Assembly: GCF_000247695.1 (NCBI RefSeq)
Contig: NW_004624784.1
Coordinates: 13,016,166-13,080,165, forward strand
Reading direction: 5' to 3'
Source: Heterocephalus glaber
Lineage: Eukaryota; Chordata; Mammalia; Rodentia; Bathyergidae
DNA: 64,000 bases
Under the pieces are notes generated by a model. It did no database searches, had not been told where the DNA came from, and saw only the letters and a list, made by a program, of their open reading frames with translations. The position numbers and the translations under genes are program-made. How positions within the stretch are numbered: position 1 is the first letter of the stretch; every line of letters starts with the position of its first letter. Positions 22,240 to 34,515 of this stretch are shown in pieces.

Positions 22240-23855
22240 GCACTTTTTATGTGGTGTCATAAGCTGATAACTTCTCCTGAGCCTGCTCTCAGGAGCTGGG
22301 GGTGCAGAGGGGGTCACCCTAAGCCAAGCCCAAGTAACTTTAGCAATGGAACAGAGATGAGAATAAAGGTACCCTGAGAGTTTCCTGTCCTTTTGCTCTT
22401 ATGCCACTTTCCCAGGAAAGGACTGGGGGACTGACAGTGCTTAGCCAACAATGGACTTGAATCAGGCTAATGAGCTAGGTGGAGAGTGTCAGGATGAGGA
22501 GAGGGTCACTCTTGGCTGGCATGAGGAATTGTGAGCTCACCCAGGTCTTCCATCCCTTGGCAAACAGAACTTAAGGGCCAGGACACAGGGACAGGCCACT
22601 TGGGTCTTGCTCTGGTCTTCTCAGGAAGGGGTTTCTCAGGGTCAGAAGGCAGTAGAAGTCTCCACGATTCTGGTGTGGACCACAGATTGAGGGACAGGAA
22701 GGAACAAGCAAACTCCAGGCTCTTATGTCACAGAGCGCACTGTTGAGTACTGAGGTGGAGGAAGCTTACATGAAGTGGGAGCCATAAAGGGGGAGTACTC
22801 GGAGAGAAGAGGGAGATGGGGGAAGAGGGATAAATGGAGAGATGGAGGGGCCAAGGGAAGAGACCATTCCCTCTGATTAGAAGGAAGGAAGGTAAGGAAA
22901 GAGAGCTACCAAGATAAAGTGGAGGGGGTGAGGTAAGCCAGACTGAGATGAGCCCAGGAGGGAGAAGACTGGAGCGAGGAAGACTTTCCCCCAAGAGGCC
23001 TATCTCACCCTGGCCTCTGCTTAGGCCTCTCCTTTATAACCTTCCCCTACAGCAGCACGGGTAACCTTGTGCCCTGTGGCCCATGCCTTCTTGTTCCACC
23101 TACACATCAGGCCCAGCAATGGATGCACAAACTCAGAGAGGTGTCCTACAGCAGGCACCAAGGCCCAGAAGCAGCCCTGGGACTGGCTGCACCAGTGAGC
23201 CCTGCATAGAGACTCTGCCTGGTTGCAGTCACAGTGACCAACCTTGGCCTCATCCCCAATCCCCCTGGCCTCCCTCTCTCCGAAGCAGCTTCTGTGCTCC
23301 TCTGCATGCCAGCACACACTTCCTTCTGTCAGGGGGCAGGGGTGCAGTGACCTGGAAAGCAGCCCTCGGTTTTCTGCCCAGATGTGTGTCCCTGGGGTGA
23401 ATTACTTCCACTCTGGAAACACAGGGGAAGGGGTGGGGGTGGGCTCTGAGGTTGCTCCTGGGCTTCCCTGGCAAGGACAGGCTCAAGGGTGAGTTGACGA
23501 CCAAGTCTCAGCACCAGAGCCCTTTCCAACAGGATAGCGAGTATCGAAGGACTGGCTCCCAGGGGTTCACTCACCTGTTTTCCATCACTCGGGAGCCAAG
23601 GCAATTCCTTGTGTTTCCGAGGGAAAAAATGTGAACAGAGACGAAGAGAAAAAGGCTCTGGAAGGCAGAGACAGGGGGGCCTAGAAAGGGGAGAGAGGGC
23701 CTTGAAGTTGAACAGATTTGGGTTTGGGACTGTCTCAGTCCCTTCATCATAGGTCACAGAGAGACCCTGGTGTGAGACTCACCTCTTCAAGACAGGCGCA
23801 ATGTGACACCTTAGCGCTTGGCTGTGTGGAGCTAGAAAGAATGAGCGCTTAGCCA
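22240..23855. other. Unassigned sequence with a G/A-rich stretch
   Basis: 22790-22930 is strongly purine-rich on the plus strand. 23020-23760 holds overlapping open frames on both strands (142 codons at most) with no domain and low-complexity composition. None is credible as a gene. Confidence 0.35.
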
Positions 23856-23859
23856 GATG

Positions 23860-23925
23860 TTGTACCCACTGCAGATTCTTCTCCTGGTAGCTGCTCAATA
23901 AATGTATGCTCCCTTCCTCTCCCGA
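23860..23925 (+). repeat. MIR 3'-end fragment
   Basis: 'tggtagctgctcaataaatg' is the MIR terminal signature (TAGTAGGCGCTCAATAAATG). Confidence 0.5.
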
Positions 23926-24102
23926 ACCTACCCCCAGGCTTCCTGCAACCGAGATGGCCTAGGCTCCAAGGGGGCCTCCTGGAGAGGCAGGAGGTATAGG
24001 ACAGGACGTAAGCTCTTTGCAAAGCCAAATGCTTAGTGGTTCTGGGAAGATGAGTGCCTGCCTTAGAGAATCAGAGCAGGGGCGGGGGAAGGAGAGTCCC
24101 AC

Positions 24103-24136
24103 AAGCTCAGACCAAGCTCAGACCAAGCTCAGACCA
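24103..24136 (+). repeat. Three tandem copies of an 11-mer
   Basis: AAGCTCAGACC is repeated three times without change. A very short minisatellite-like array. Confidence 0.95.
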
Positions 24137-24479
24137 ATAGGCAACAATGATATCTGATTCCTGAGCATTTACTCAGGCTGGGAATTGTGCTCTGTGTTGT
24201 ACTTTCTCTATTGCAGACCTAATGGGAAAGCTTTTTCCTTAAACTTGATCTCAGCTCTGGCAAGCCTCCCAGCTCCACAATCAGACTCCTATTCTGGCAG
24301 GCACAAAGGTCCAAATGTTAACATCTTGGGCTCACCCATCACCCTGGCTTCTTAAGGCCACCCAGCTGGGCCCTGCAGCTCTGCTCTCCTCTCAGGGCCC
24401 ATGGTGATCCACTCCCCACCCCAGGCAGTGTGAGTGGGCTCACTTGTGGCTGGCTCTTCCTCACCCAGCTGCCTGCTCT

Positions 24480-24610
24480 GTGCTGCTCCCCCTTGAACTA
24501 ATTATACATTTCATTTTGAGAATAATTGGCCAGTGGCTAAAAAACCCTTGCCCAATGCCTATAGAATAATGTATGAATTCTATGATTTTAAAATTTGCTT
24601 TCAACTTGCC
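24480..24610. promoter_or_regulatory. Candidate non-coding block, AT-rich with homeodomain-type cores
   Basis: Contains TAATTATAC (24499-24507) and GAATAATTGG (24519-24528), followed by more AT-rich sequence, with no recognised repeat. Composition differs from the GC-rich flanks. Conservation is not tested. Confidence 0.25.
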
Positions 24611-24929
24611 CTTCTGGACCTATCTCCTAAATCCCATTCCCCCAACAGGCCCAGGAAATTCTCATCTGGAGACTTCTGACCCCCTCCGCCCACCGCAGCT
24701 TGCAAAAACCCCCTGCTTCCCAGGCTGGGAGATACCTCTGAGAAGTCCTCCAGGACCACCCTTCATCAGAAGTCTTGGCTTGGCTCCACCTACTCCCCCA
24801 TTTGGTTGGCAGGATATTCTGGAAAGGGTGGTGAATAGGCATTGCCCACCACCTGGGCAAGTTGATCAAATCTTTCTGGGTTTCAGTTTCCTCATTTGTG
24901 CAACCAGGGAACAGGCCTGAGCTCCAGCC

Positions 24930-25105
24930 CCCAGGTATGGCTCTATATTTGCATCATCCATGAACTTTCAAAGAACACAGATCCCCAGGCCTCACCCTGG
25001 GCCTTCTGAGTCTGGATCCCCAGAGTAGGGCCCAGGAATCTGGTCGGGACCACCCCCCAGGTGATTCAGCAGTGCTGCCAAGGTTGGTAATACCTGGACT
25101 CAAGA
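24930..25105 (+). mobile_element. MER5A-like hAT transposon
   Basis: 'gatccccaggcctcaccctg', 'cagagtagggcccaggaatc' and 'ccccccaggtgattcagcag' fall in MER5A order (GGGCCCCACCCCCAGAG, GGGGCCCGAGAATYTG, CCCAGGTGATKCTG). Non-coding fossil. Confidence 0.65.
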
Positions 25106-26649
25106 ACCTAAACATGAATTGGCCTGCTGTTGATGGCTTTTTCAGACCACAAGGTTGAAGATGACAAGGGCCCACATCTCTTCTGCATGGTCCCAGAATG
25201 CAGTAGGCATCACAAGATGATCAGTGGATTTTGGTTAAATAAATGAATGAATGCCCCAAAGAGAAGCAGCTGTAACTCTTTAGAAATGCTCCTCTCCAGC
25301 CCTTTTGCAGAACAGTTAGGTAGAAAACCACGAGATTACAGGTAGCCTCCAACAAAGGGGCTGTCAGAACAATGATATATCTGAAGGAAGGTTAGAAGAC
25401 TGAGTTAGGAGTCAGAGGCCTTCTGAATCATTCTGTTCAGAGTATATACAGGTATGTCCATGCATGGGTGTGTGTGAAAGTGCAGTGGACCTTGTAGTTC
25501 TGGTAGGTGGCTTATTAGGGTTGTCAAGATGATCAGGAATGGCTGAGGGCTGCTCAGGACTCAGCAGCTAACTGCTCAGCTTCCTGTGCAGTGTGGTCTG
25601 GGGCTCAAGCCCCAAGGGAATCCCACATTGCCAGGGTTCTCCAGAACAGCCCAGACAGGCCCAGTACCCTGCTGCTCCATCAACCTGGGAAGTCTGGGCA
25701 GTTGAGGGATCCCCAGCAGACCTCCAGGGAAAGGGCAGGGATGTCATCTGAACAACCCTGTGTGTCTTTTATGCCTTCTCAGTCTGGAAAGCAACCCTGG
25801 GGGATCTTGGAGGTCATCCCTTTGACCGGCTTCATGTGGATATGGCCTGGTGCGTGGTCTCAGACTAAGGTCATCCTTTGTTTAAAGCCTCATCCACAGC
25901 TCTTTTTCTTTGAGCCACTATAGCTATTGCCCCTGTCTAGCTACTGGACCTGCAAACTCGCTGCCCCAGCCTCAGGCTAGAAATGGGACAAGCAGGAAAA
26001 TCAGATGATAAAACCACAGAAAAGCCCCTGACAGGCAGCACTTCTGTCCCATGGCCTCCTCTGCCCCACTCTTAACAGGCTGTGCTGTCTAGTCCACAGG
26101 TGAACAATGGCTAATCTTTGGTGAAAACAAGACTAATTGGGCCCCTAAAATGTATGTTCTTAAGAGTTTCAAAGTACTTTCTTAACATCATCTGGTGGTG
26201 TGGTCAGTATCCCTTCAGGCAGATGTTCTCACTCGCACTCTTTAGACATAGGCTCAGGGAGACATCAGGGATGACAGTACCTGCTTTGTAAGATAGTCAT
26301 GGCCATTGATCAATAGGCTCTACCAGTAATTGGTAGTTGGTCCAGGCCCTTGGGTAGCCTAGGTTCACCTCTTCTTCAGAAGCAAGGTTTCCCTCTTCTA
26401 AGCCTAACTTTCTATGGAGCAGATCCAGTATTCTGGCTTTTACATTGCAGATAGTCTCCTGTGGAGACCAGTGTTGGTCTTTGGTTGAGCCTGATGCCAG
26501 AACAACTTATAGGAGACTGGAGATAGTGGTCCCAGAGGGCTGTGTAATTCTATCCCCACTCACTCATTGATCACTTGGCCTAAATTAAGCTCATCTCAAT
26601 ACATCCTCCCTTCCCTGTAGACCCCCTACCTGACCATAAACTGGATGAG

Positions 26650-27272
26650 CATTTAAAAGCACATCAGTGTTGGCAAGGTTGTGGAGAAATTGAAACGTTC
26701 ATACACTGCTGGTAGGAATCAAATAGAGTAGTCACTTTGGAGAACAGTCTGGAAGTTCCTTAATGGTTAAACAGAGTAATGACATGACCCAGCAATTCTA
26801 CTCCTAGGCATATACTCAAGAGAAATGAAAACACACAACCACAACAAAATTTGTATATGAACGTTTAAAGCAGCATCATTCATAACAGGCAAAGGTGAAA
26901 ACAATCAAAATGTCCATCAACTGATGAATGAATACACAAAAAGTCATCCATCCATCCAATGGAATATGATTTGGCCATAAGAAGGAGTGGAGGTCTGATA
27001 CAGATAGATCTTGAAAATATTATGCTAAGTGAAAGAAGCCAGGCATAAAAGACCATATGTAATAGGTCACAAATTCCATCAATATGAATGTCCAAAATAG
27101 GCAAATCTACAGAGACAGACTGGAACAAGGGAATGTCAGCTAAAGGTTAAGAGGTTTATCTCTGGTGATGGTCACACATATCTATCAAAGTACTAAAAAC
27201 CATTGAATTGTACAGTTAAAATGGGTGTACTGTGTAGTACATCTCAATAAAAATGTCATAGAAAATAACACA
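26650..27272 (+). mobile_element. L1 LINE 3' end (sense), with polyadenylation signal
   Basis: The end of ORF2 and the 3'-UTR of an L1M-class element: 'tgttggcaaggttgtggaga', 'tacactgctggtaggaatca', 'cagcaattctactcctaggc', 'tgaatgaatacacaaaaagt', 'gcataaaagaccatatgtaa' and 'ttgaattgtacagttaaaat'. AATAAA lies at 27246-27251, close to the end. The reading frame is broken in several places, so the copy is inactive. A tail-like poly-A run is nearly lost. Confidence 0.85.
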
Positions 27273-27539
27273 GAGAGAACATTCAACTGGAATTGGGAGA
27301 TGTAGTCACATTGTAGAAATGCCCACAGCTTTTCCTGTGACCCTGGAAAAGTCACCTCTTTCTGTGAGCCCCTATCAGTCCATCCATGAGACATGAGTGA
27401 TTAATTCTTGTCTCAAAGGAATGTTGTGAAAAATTGGGAGGGAAAGTATATCAGCAAGTGGAATAGGAACAGAGGCATTATTTAAATGGGAAAGATTTAT
27501 TGTTTCATTGTCAGTGTTCTGGGGAGCTGCAGCTTCCTT

Positions 27540-27612
27540 GAATTATGGGCTCAGAGTCCTGCAGAATGTTAAGTTGGAAGGGACCTCAGAAATCAATTCA
27601 GAACACAGCCAG
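27540..27612 (+). repeat. Ancient MIR-related SINE trace
   Basis: 'gttggaagggacctcagaaa' then 'tcaattcagaacac' resembles the widespread mammalian motif GGAAGGGACCTTAGAGATCAT. The same motif family recurs at 42712, 53637 and 58095. Confidence 0.4.
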
Positions 27613-28194
27613 GACAGGCCTGTTTTCACTCAAGTACATACAGACCTCCCTGCCAACCCCCCATTGACAAATATTCATCTACAGCATGAATGAAGGGCAT
27701 TGAGCTAATGGAGGAATGGCAGGTAGGAATGTCAGTGCTTTACTTTGGGTGCCCTGGTGGGGCCATCTGGAAAGGCATTTATCCTCATCTCTACCCCAGG
27801 ATATAAAATATAGAATCAGGTGTAACAATTCCCCCAAACAGAAAACCCTCTGCCCACGTTTGCCTCTATGCCAGGTATCCAGATGTGGTGGCAGCTGCCA
27901 ACACATTCCCTCTTTCCAAACTCTAAGTGAGTAGCCCAAGGCTAAACTATGGCTGAGAGTCTTTCAGCCACTGCTGGGCATAGCTCCAGCTCACATGCAG
28001 GCCTGAAGCCCAGCTGCCATCTTGATGCCCTGCTACTGGGATCCATTTGCAAGGAGAGCCTCACCAGCAGGGACAGAGGTCTGGGTATACCCAAGTCCAG
28101 GTTCAGGTGCCACAGGCAGAAGAGGGCTGAGTATTTGGGGGCTTTGAATTTTGAGGCATAATGATCATAAGGGTCATAAATAGCTCCCCCTTTA

Positions 28195-28366
28195 CCATGC
28201 ACCAGGCACAGACTTTACAGGTGTTATTTTTCAATACAACCTATGAGGTACATACTATCTTAATTTTATGGATAAGGAAACTGAGACTTAGAGAGGTTAA
28301 GTATCTTGCCCAAGATCACACAGGTGGTAATTAGCAAAGTTAGGATCTAAAATGAAGTCTGTCTGG
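28195..28366 (-). repeat. MIR SINE (antisense), well preserved
   Basis: 'atgcaccaggcacagacttt', 'ttttatggataaggaaactg', 'agacttagagaggttaagta', 'tcttgcccaagatcacacag' are a near-textbook antisense MIR. Confidence 0.85.
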
Positions 28367-28399
28367 TAAAAAGTCAGAGGAAAAGTGCAGCCCACACTT

Positions 28400-30220
28400 C
28401 AGATACTTCAGGACTTCCACCCAGATCCTCAGTGCCACCAAACAAAGGGACATCCTGGAAACTATATAGGAAGCTGGTAAAACTCATCTAACCTGAGGTG
28501 GACATATGTGGGCTGTGGGCTATGGCAATGGTGACAGGCACTAGCCTTTCTGTTCTCCTAAGCCTAGCAGCAGCCAATACCCAAAAAGCAAAGCTCCTGC
28601 CTAGCACTTCTCCATCCCTATTTGAAATCAGTGCCTTCCTTCCTGATCCTCAGAAGCCTTTGGGGTTTTCAAAGAGGATATACCTCCCTGGGACTTCAGG
28701 CCTACTGGAGCCCAATGGGCTCCTGAAAGAAGAAACAGGAAAATGACCAGTCAGAGAGAGCTTTGAGAGGGCTTATAGACCCTGAAACGTAAGGACATCA
28801 CAGCGAAGAGAAACCTAAATGAAGCCCCACCTCCAGATCACCTTCCCTGGCTGGTAAATGGATGAGACTTGTTTAAAATTTAGTACCAGGAGAAAGTGTG
28901 TCTCTCCTGCCACGAGTACTTTTGTCAGACACCCGTATAACAATCATATTTCCATTTTTGCCTTTGCTGCCAAAAAGCTTAGCATTGAATTTAATGCGCA
29001 GTGTCAGAGACCTACTAATCCTGGGTTGCTGGCAAAACAATCTCCTCCTTGTCTTGTCCTTCTGTCTATATGGGGACCTACTTTTCTGACTTTATTTGCA
29101 ACTATTAACAGTCCCAATTCTTTTTTGGAAAAGCAGGTAGGACACACAGAGATGGACACTGGATCACAGAGGGAGATTTTAGCATTAAGAGGAACTGGGA
29201 TTGTTAACTTTTGAAGACCCCTTTTTAACCCTGAGATTTTGGGGCTGTGATCAGTAAATAGTCAGCTGTGCTATTGTTCTATTCAAAAGCCAAGCTTCTT
29301 CATTGCCAGCTGGAAAAGCGTGTTGTGCTCCTGGAATGTCAAGGAGTGATTGACTCTGGTGCGCATCCTGGCGCAGCACAATGAACTCAGACTGCTGTTG
29401 CCTGCCGGGATCACCTTACTGTACTGGAGCTGGGCTTGGTCACAGGATGCCAGCTGGCACAGAGGCACCATGAGCTGCCTACTTGAGAACAATGGCCTCT
29501 CTGCCATGCAACTGCCTGCTAATTGACAACAAAGCCGGTGCAGTGACTGTGGAGCCATGAGGCGTAGGATGCAATGCAGGCCTCCTTTTAGGACCCATGT
29601 TTTAAACATACATAGGGGACCTTGGTATCCTGACTGCAACCCTCGAGTCCTTGGAGCTTATGCTACATGCTTACTATGGCACAGTATCAGAGTGGGCTGC
29701 CACAGTGTGCTCATACCACGACTCAGTTTGGGGTGACCACTTGTTCTTATTCTGATGTCCAGGAGGCTCTTCTGACCTACTTCTACAGGGTGATGACACT
29801 CAAGTCCCTCATTTTATAGACTGAACAAAAGAAGCCTAGGAAAAGTTAGCACTGGGCCAAAAGGATGCTGCCAGGCTCCAGGAGGGCAAGAAGGAAACCC
29901 TCACCCTCAAAGAGCTAGGGCCAAGGTGGGCTGGTTTGTACGCTAGGTGTAGTGTACTGGGTGCCATGAAGGGTTAACATCTTGGGAGAAAGTGACAGAA
30001 GCTGAGCAGTTCCAACAGTGCATTCCAGCCCAAAGAAGAGACAAATAGCAGCTCAAGACTAAGAGAAATACATTTTCCAATGGCAAAGACTCTCCTTGGG
30101 TAAACTGGGCTGCTTGGCTATGAATTAATCCCATAAACAAAAGCATCAATAAAACACACTGCACCTCTACCCCAGTGACCCAATGCTGGGACGTTCCTTA
30201 CGTGCTGGAACAAAAGCTGG
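28400..30220. other. Unassigned single-copy sequence
   Basis: No repeat recognised. 29285-29580 has a few CpGs and an uninterrupted 118-codon minus-strand frame (29283-29639), but no domain, no splice context and no codon bias that I can see. Confidence 0.35.
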
Positions 30221-30227
30221 TTACCTT

Positions 30228-30309
30228 GGGCCGGGGATTTAGCTCAGTGACATCGAACCTGCATTGAAAGCACAAGGCTGTGAGTTCGATCGCCGGTACA
30301 AAAATAAAG
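30228..30309 (+). mobile_element. ID-type SINE (older copy)
   Basis: Starts 'gggccggggatttagctcag', has a B-box-like GAGTTCGATCGCCGG, and ends in a short A-rich tail. Flanking repeats close to gttgattacct (gctggttacct on the left) mark the insertion. The A-box-to-B-box region differs from other copies (gacatcgaacctgcattg). Confidence 0.85.
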
Positions 30310-31384
30310 TTGATTACCTGGATGTCCCTAGGTCACCAGGTAAAGATCAGGCCTTAGTGTCTCTTCTGCCTATTCATCCCTACCTTTAGTCTGGGTGCAG
30401 TTCTGATTGCCAGGTGCACCAGCTCTAGACAGAGCAGTAACCAGAGATGTTTCTTTTCTCTTGCCCATAATCCTTCCTGCCTCCAGGTAGCCTTCTTCCC
30501 AGCCTCGGTGAAGACTGCTGCTGTTCCAGAGGTCCTAGAGGGGACTTATGGTGAGCCAAGCTCAGTCCAGTTCTGCAGTAACAAGGGGCTAGTTTGGGGA
30601 AGATCTTTTCCTTTCAGCCAAGTTTCTGTTCCCTTTTTACCCAGAAATAAATATATCAGACAAGGCTCTCTGGCCGCAACAGTCATACCCAGAGCTGGGG
30701 TATTATCATATAGTGCTTTTGAGTTAATAGAACACTTCCACATAGATCTAAAATACACCTGACTACAGATTATGAGGCCACTCACAACATTCTCATTTAA
30801 CAATAAGAAACTGAGTCCAAACAGTGTCCCCTCTCTCTAGTGAAATGAGATCATCTTCCAAAACAGCTTGGCTGCTCTAGACTTTGCCAAGATGTTGTTA
30901 TTATGTAAGCACAGGTCTTCCTGAGGTCCCAAGGGCGTCAGATAGTGGAATGTGGAGTGAATGGCTTTACTGGGCAGCCCCGAGGGAGGTAGAGGAGGCC
31001 CACATGCTTGGCTCTGAATGACTGGAGGGCACCGCACCCCAAACTCTGGGCCAGTGCATCTCAGCACCAGAGCTTCCCTGACTTGCATGGCATTGTCACC
31101 TGCCCCACATTCTTGTCGTGAACTCACCTGGAACCATTTCTCTCTTTTCTTGCTCCCCTGTCCCTCTCTCCTCCCTGACATATGCTGTAGAAAATGGTCC
31201 AACTACACGATCAGTCTCCCGCTTCAGAGATCTGGTCCCCTGTGAGGGCCTAAGTCCCACAGAACAAGCTTAGAATGCCAAGATCTGGGCAGGCAAGACT
31301 AAAGCCACTACCAACCTGCCCCTCCCCAGATCCTCCCTTTGAGGAGGGTGCTAGCATTGTGTTTAATGTTAAAAGTACCGAGGA

Positions 31385-31505
31385 ACCAGACGGAAACTGA
31401 AAGCCTGGTTCTGCTATCATCCATGTGTCCTTAGGCAAATGCTTTTCCCACCTGGCCCTAAGTTTCCTCATCTGAGAAATGACAGGTTGGATTCTGTAAT
31501 CTCTA
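31385..31505 (+). repeat. MIR SINE fragment
   Basis: 'aagcctggttctgctatcat', 'tgtgtccttaggcaaatgct' and 'aagtttcctcatctgagaaa' are in MIR order. Confidence 0.7.
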
Positions 31506-31724
31506 AATTTGTTCCTTGCTCTCTGCTCTCCAGGAGGTTTCATTTAATAACCACAAGAATAAGGTCAGTACCCAGCTTAGTACAGATCCTGTCCTCTGAA
31601 AGGTCTTTGCCATAACGGGGGAGGCTGGGGCAGGGACTAATAGATTCATGGAAACTCTGGAGAGTCCAAAAAGGATTTTAATTAAAATGTAAATGTTGTA
31701 AACATTCAAACTCGCTCCACTCAG

Positions 31725-31880
31725 GGAGCCGGGGCCCAGCTGCCAAAAGGGTCAGGGCACCGTTCACCATCATTAGCATTAACAGGTGCCCTGAGTCTGC
31801 TGCCAGTACACAATTCGATTAGGGTTCTCATCCAAATGGCACACCCATGCAAGAGGGAGGGATGAGTGTTAGCTTAGCTG
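31725..31880. promoter_or_regulatory. Candidate conserved non-coding block
   Basis: Non-repetitive block with 'accatcattagcattaacag' and 'acaattcgattagggttctc', both rich in homeodomain-type ATTA cores, inside balanced-composition DNA. No repeat ancestry seen. Conservation is not tested. Confidence 0.25.
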
Positions 31881-31974
31881 AAACATAAAATAAGCTGTAT
31901 CTAGAGGTGCTTTTGCATCCTGACTTTGAGAAGGGCTTCTTGTTCCACATGCCTTCCTTTCCTGTTATGTATAT

Positions 31975-32281
31975 AAACTTGATTTGATTGAAAAATATGG
32001 TCAATGTTTTAACTTTTTAAAATTATTATAGTAGAAGTTACATTGTCATTAATCACCCTCAAAATACTCTTCCTAGTTTGAACACACCTGTCCCATTGTT
32101 CTTGTTACTTTCTGAAGCAGTTCTGGAAGTCCTGTTTTGTGAGTGTCTTTAGTTGTGTTGTCAACTAAACACATGTCCTTGTGTGTTTGAGGTCCTGAAT
32201 CAATTTAAAAAGTTGCCCTTTGATGATCATTTTGTCTTTGGGAGGAGCCAGAAGTTGCACTGTGCCAGATACAGTGAAAAA
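31975..32281 (-). mobile_element. Mariner-like transposon remnant (C-terminal transposase part)
   Basis: Read on the minus strand from 32278, the translation resembles the mariner transposase C-terminal third: a SLYLAQCNFWLLPKDKM block matches the conserved SPDLAPCDFWLFPKLK motif that holds the last catalytic aspartate (here asparagine, N). Then follow an I.DLK and a Q.RCVQ block matching the family's ...RWxKCVxSEGxYFE end. In-frame stops and a one-base shift near the end show it is dead. The N-terminal two thirds are missing. Confidence 0.75.
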
Positions 32282-32394
32282 GCATACATAATAATGGGTA
32301 ATAATGGATGAGGATACATAATAATGTTTTTACAAGTCTGCATTTCCATTGGATGGTACTCTGCAGCAGCATTCATCATATTTTTTATCACACT

Positions 32395-32600
32395 TTTGTA
32401 AATTCACTAGAGGAGTTTACACAAAATGTTTCAGAAAGTGGCAAGAATGATGGGTAAGTGTGCTCAAAGTGAGAGAGAGCATTTTGAGGGGAATTAATGT
32501 GTCTTTTATTGAAAAAAATTTGAAAATTTACTCTATATTTCATTCTATATTCACTGTATATTTGATCAGACCTTGTCCACTATTGATGGGTAAAGTCTCA
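32395..32600 (+). mobile_element. Mariner-like transposon remnant (second copy, opposite strand)
   Basis: A second 3' end of the same family lies on the plus strand. The frame near 32430 reads FQKVARMMGKCAQSEREHFE, then GN and a stop, which is a clear match to the mariner C-terminus. It is followed by the same 3'-UTR-like AT-rich stretch ending in TTTGATCAGACC. Compared with the reverse complement of 31975-32150 the two are alignable, so they belong to one family. It is truncated and diverged. Confidence 0.7.
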
Positions 32601-33109
32601 TCATTAGGGGTCCTTGGACTTAAGGACTATGCTCCCATTAGTGGAGAAATAATGCAGATTAGGTTATATGCTTTGTCATCAGTCACTTCCTAGCTTTGTA
32701 GTCTTAGGCGCCAGTATACTGCTGTCTTAGAAAAAGTGACAAAAATGGCTAGGCCACTGTTCCAGGGATGAAGTATGCTATGATGGCCTGGTCCTAGGAC
32801 TTTTCCTCCTGGGACCCCGAATCTTACAGTTGTGCCCAACTTTCTCAGGGCTAATGATTCAGGGACTCAGATATAGAGGATGATTCTTCCAAGTGGCAGA
32901 AGGAAAGCCAAGGCTGGGGGACCAGAAAGAGACACCTCAAAAGATCACAGACCACAGCTGGGTAACAGCAGAGTAGACAAGGATGTAACCATGGCTATGG
33001 AAGGCTTTTCCTGGGGCTTCTGCCACAAGGGAGGAGGAAGCTGAGAATACAACAGGTATACCCCATCGGTGACTACACAGGGTATCATCACTGACTGGGT
33101 TTTATATTC

Positions 33110-33300
33110 ACTCTACTCACTGCAACTTTTGGTGATTGTCTAATTACGGCTCATTACAAACATCAAGTTACATTTGCAAGGTCGTAACTACAGGGGAAGG
33201 ATACAATTATTATAATGAAGCCTCCCTGGCCCCAGACTGTCTCCCGTGCAATCAGTCCCAAATGCCACTGCTCAAATCATCTTCTTCGCCTGCCACCTGG
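33110..33300. promoter_or_regulatory. Candidate conserved non-coding block
   Basis: Contains 'gattgtctaattacggctca', 'ttacatttgcaaggtcgtaa' and 'atacaattattataatgaag', with several homeodomain-type cores and no recognised repeat. Conservation is not tested. Confidence 0.25.
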
Positions 33301-33339
33301 TCCTCCTAGATCTCCTCTCCAGCATCCCTCGCTAAAGCT

Positions 33340-34360
33340 AGTGTGATAAAGGATGATTGAGGGTATAGTCCCCTCTGTGCACTATCTCCATCAAAGGACA
33401 CTTTTCACTCTTTTTCTTTCCCTCTGGTGCTATCTGGATGGAGCCAAGGGTATCATATGGAGATTCATAATCATGGAGACTCGGCCCAGGGCAGGATGTG
33501 AAGCAGAGCTGGCATCTATAGCATGGTCTAGGATTGGATCCACCTTCTGGCTGAAGCCTCACAAACAGCTCTTCAAAGGCTGCATACTGGTCAGTGAGGC
33601 CTCAGCCCTAAGGAGTGCAGAAGGCTTGGAACAGTCTGAATTTGTTTCTTTTCTCTCTCGGAAGGGCTCTGCACCAAAGGCTGTCCTGGGGGAACCAGCC
33701 TCCCTCCTCTGAAGACCACTTTCTGGAGCAAAGCCTGGTCTGTCTCCAGAAAAGGGAAGAGAAGGTTTGCCTTGGTCCTTCATTTCTGCTGCCACCCCTC
33801 CCTGGAGTAAAGAATCATTTTCAAGGAAGATGGTCACTGGCCTAGGTATCCAAAGAGGCAAAAGTGGTAGCAGGCAAGAAAAAAAGTGAGAAGTCAGCAA
33901 ACTCTTCCTTTCATGGAACTGGTAGATTTTATCTAGAAAAGAGACTTCAAGGGAACATGATAGACAGCTTCAGACTCTGAAGGGCTATCAGACAGAGAGG
34001 GAGCAGACTTGGCCTGTGTACCCAGGGCTGAATGAGGACCTGCAAGTCAGGCAGCCATGAACTTGGCTGCTTCTCAAAGCAGTGAGTTCGTGGATGACTA
34101 TGAGTCAAGAATGGCATGGAAGAGGTTTTCTCACCAGGTGGCAGATGCTCTCTGAGGTCCCTTCCACCCCAAGACTACCTGTGTCTGTGGTTCCGGGCAG
34201 TAGCCTAGTACAACCTTACACTCAGTAGGTGATCAGTCAGCACTTCACATTGTCAAATGAACAATACTAACTCACATAGGTCTATCTATTGGCTTTTAGG
34301 CAGGAGGGGCCTTTTCCACAAACTGTTCCAAACCAAAGATATAAAATGTAGCTCCTAAGA
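33340..34360. other. Unassigned single-copy sequence
   Basis: Overlapping 119- and 113-codon frames (33353-33712 plus strand, 33559-33900 minus strand) show no domain. No exon can be supported. 34140-34250 may hold a weak MIR trace. Confidence 0.35.
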
Positions 34361-34364
34361 AGGG

Positions 34365-34515
34365 TATCAAAATTCATGTAAATTAGAGTCACCCAAAGGT
34401 GCCTATTTTAACTGAAGATTCTTGGGCCCCACTTAAAATCTGGATTTAGTAGGCTGGAATGGGGACAAGAAATGTGCATTTTAAAAAACAAGCTCCCAAG
34501 ACTATTCCTATACAT
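34365..34515 (+). mobile_element. MER5A-like hAT transposon
   Basis: 'taaattagagtcacccaaag', 'cttgggccccacttaaaatc', 'aagaaatgtgcattttaaaa' and 'caagctcccaagactattcc' match the MER5A left end, middle and right end in order. Confidence 0.65.

Noticed and set aside
23329..23757. 142-codon minus-strand frame
   Set aside because: Proline/leucine-rich low complexity, overlapped by plus-strand frames, no domain.
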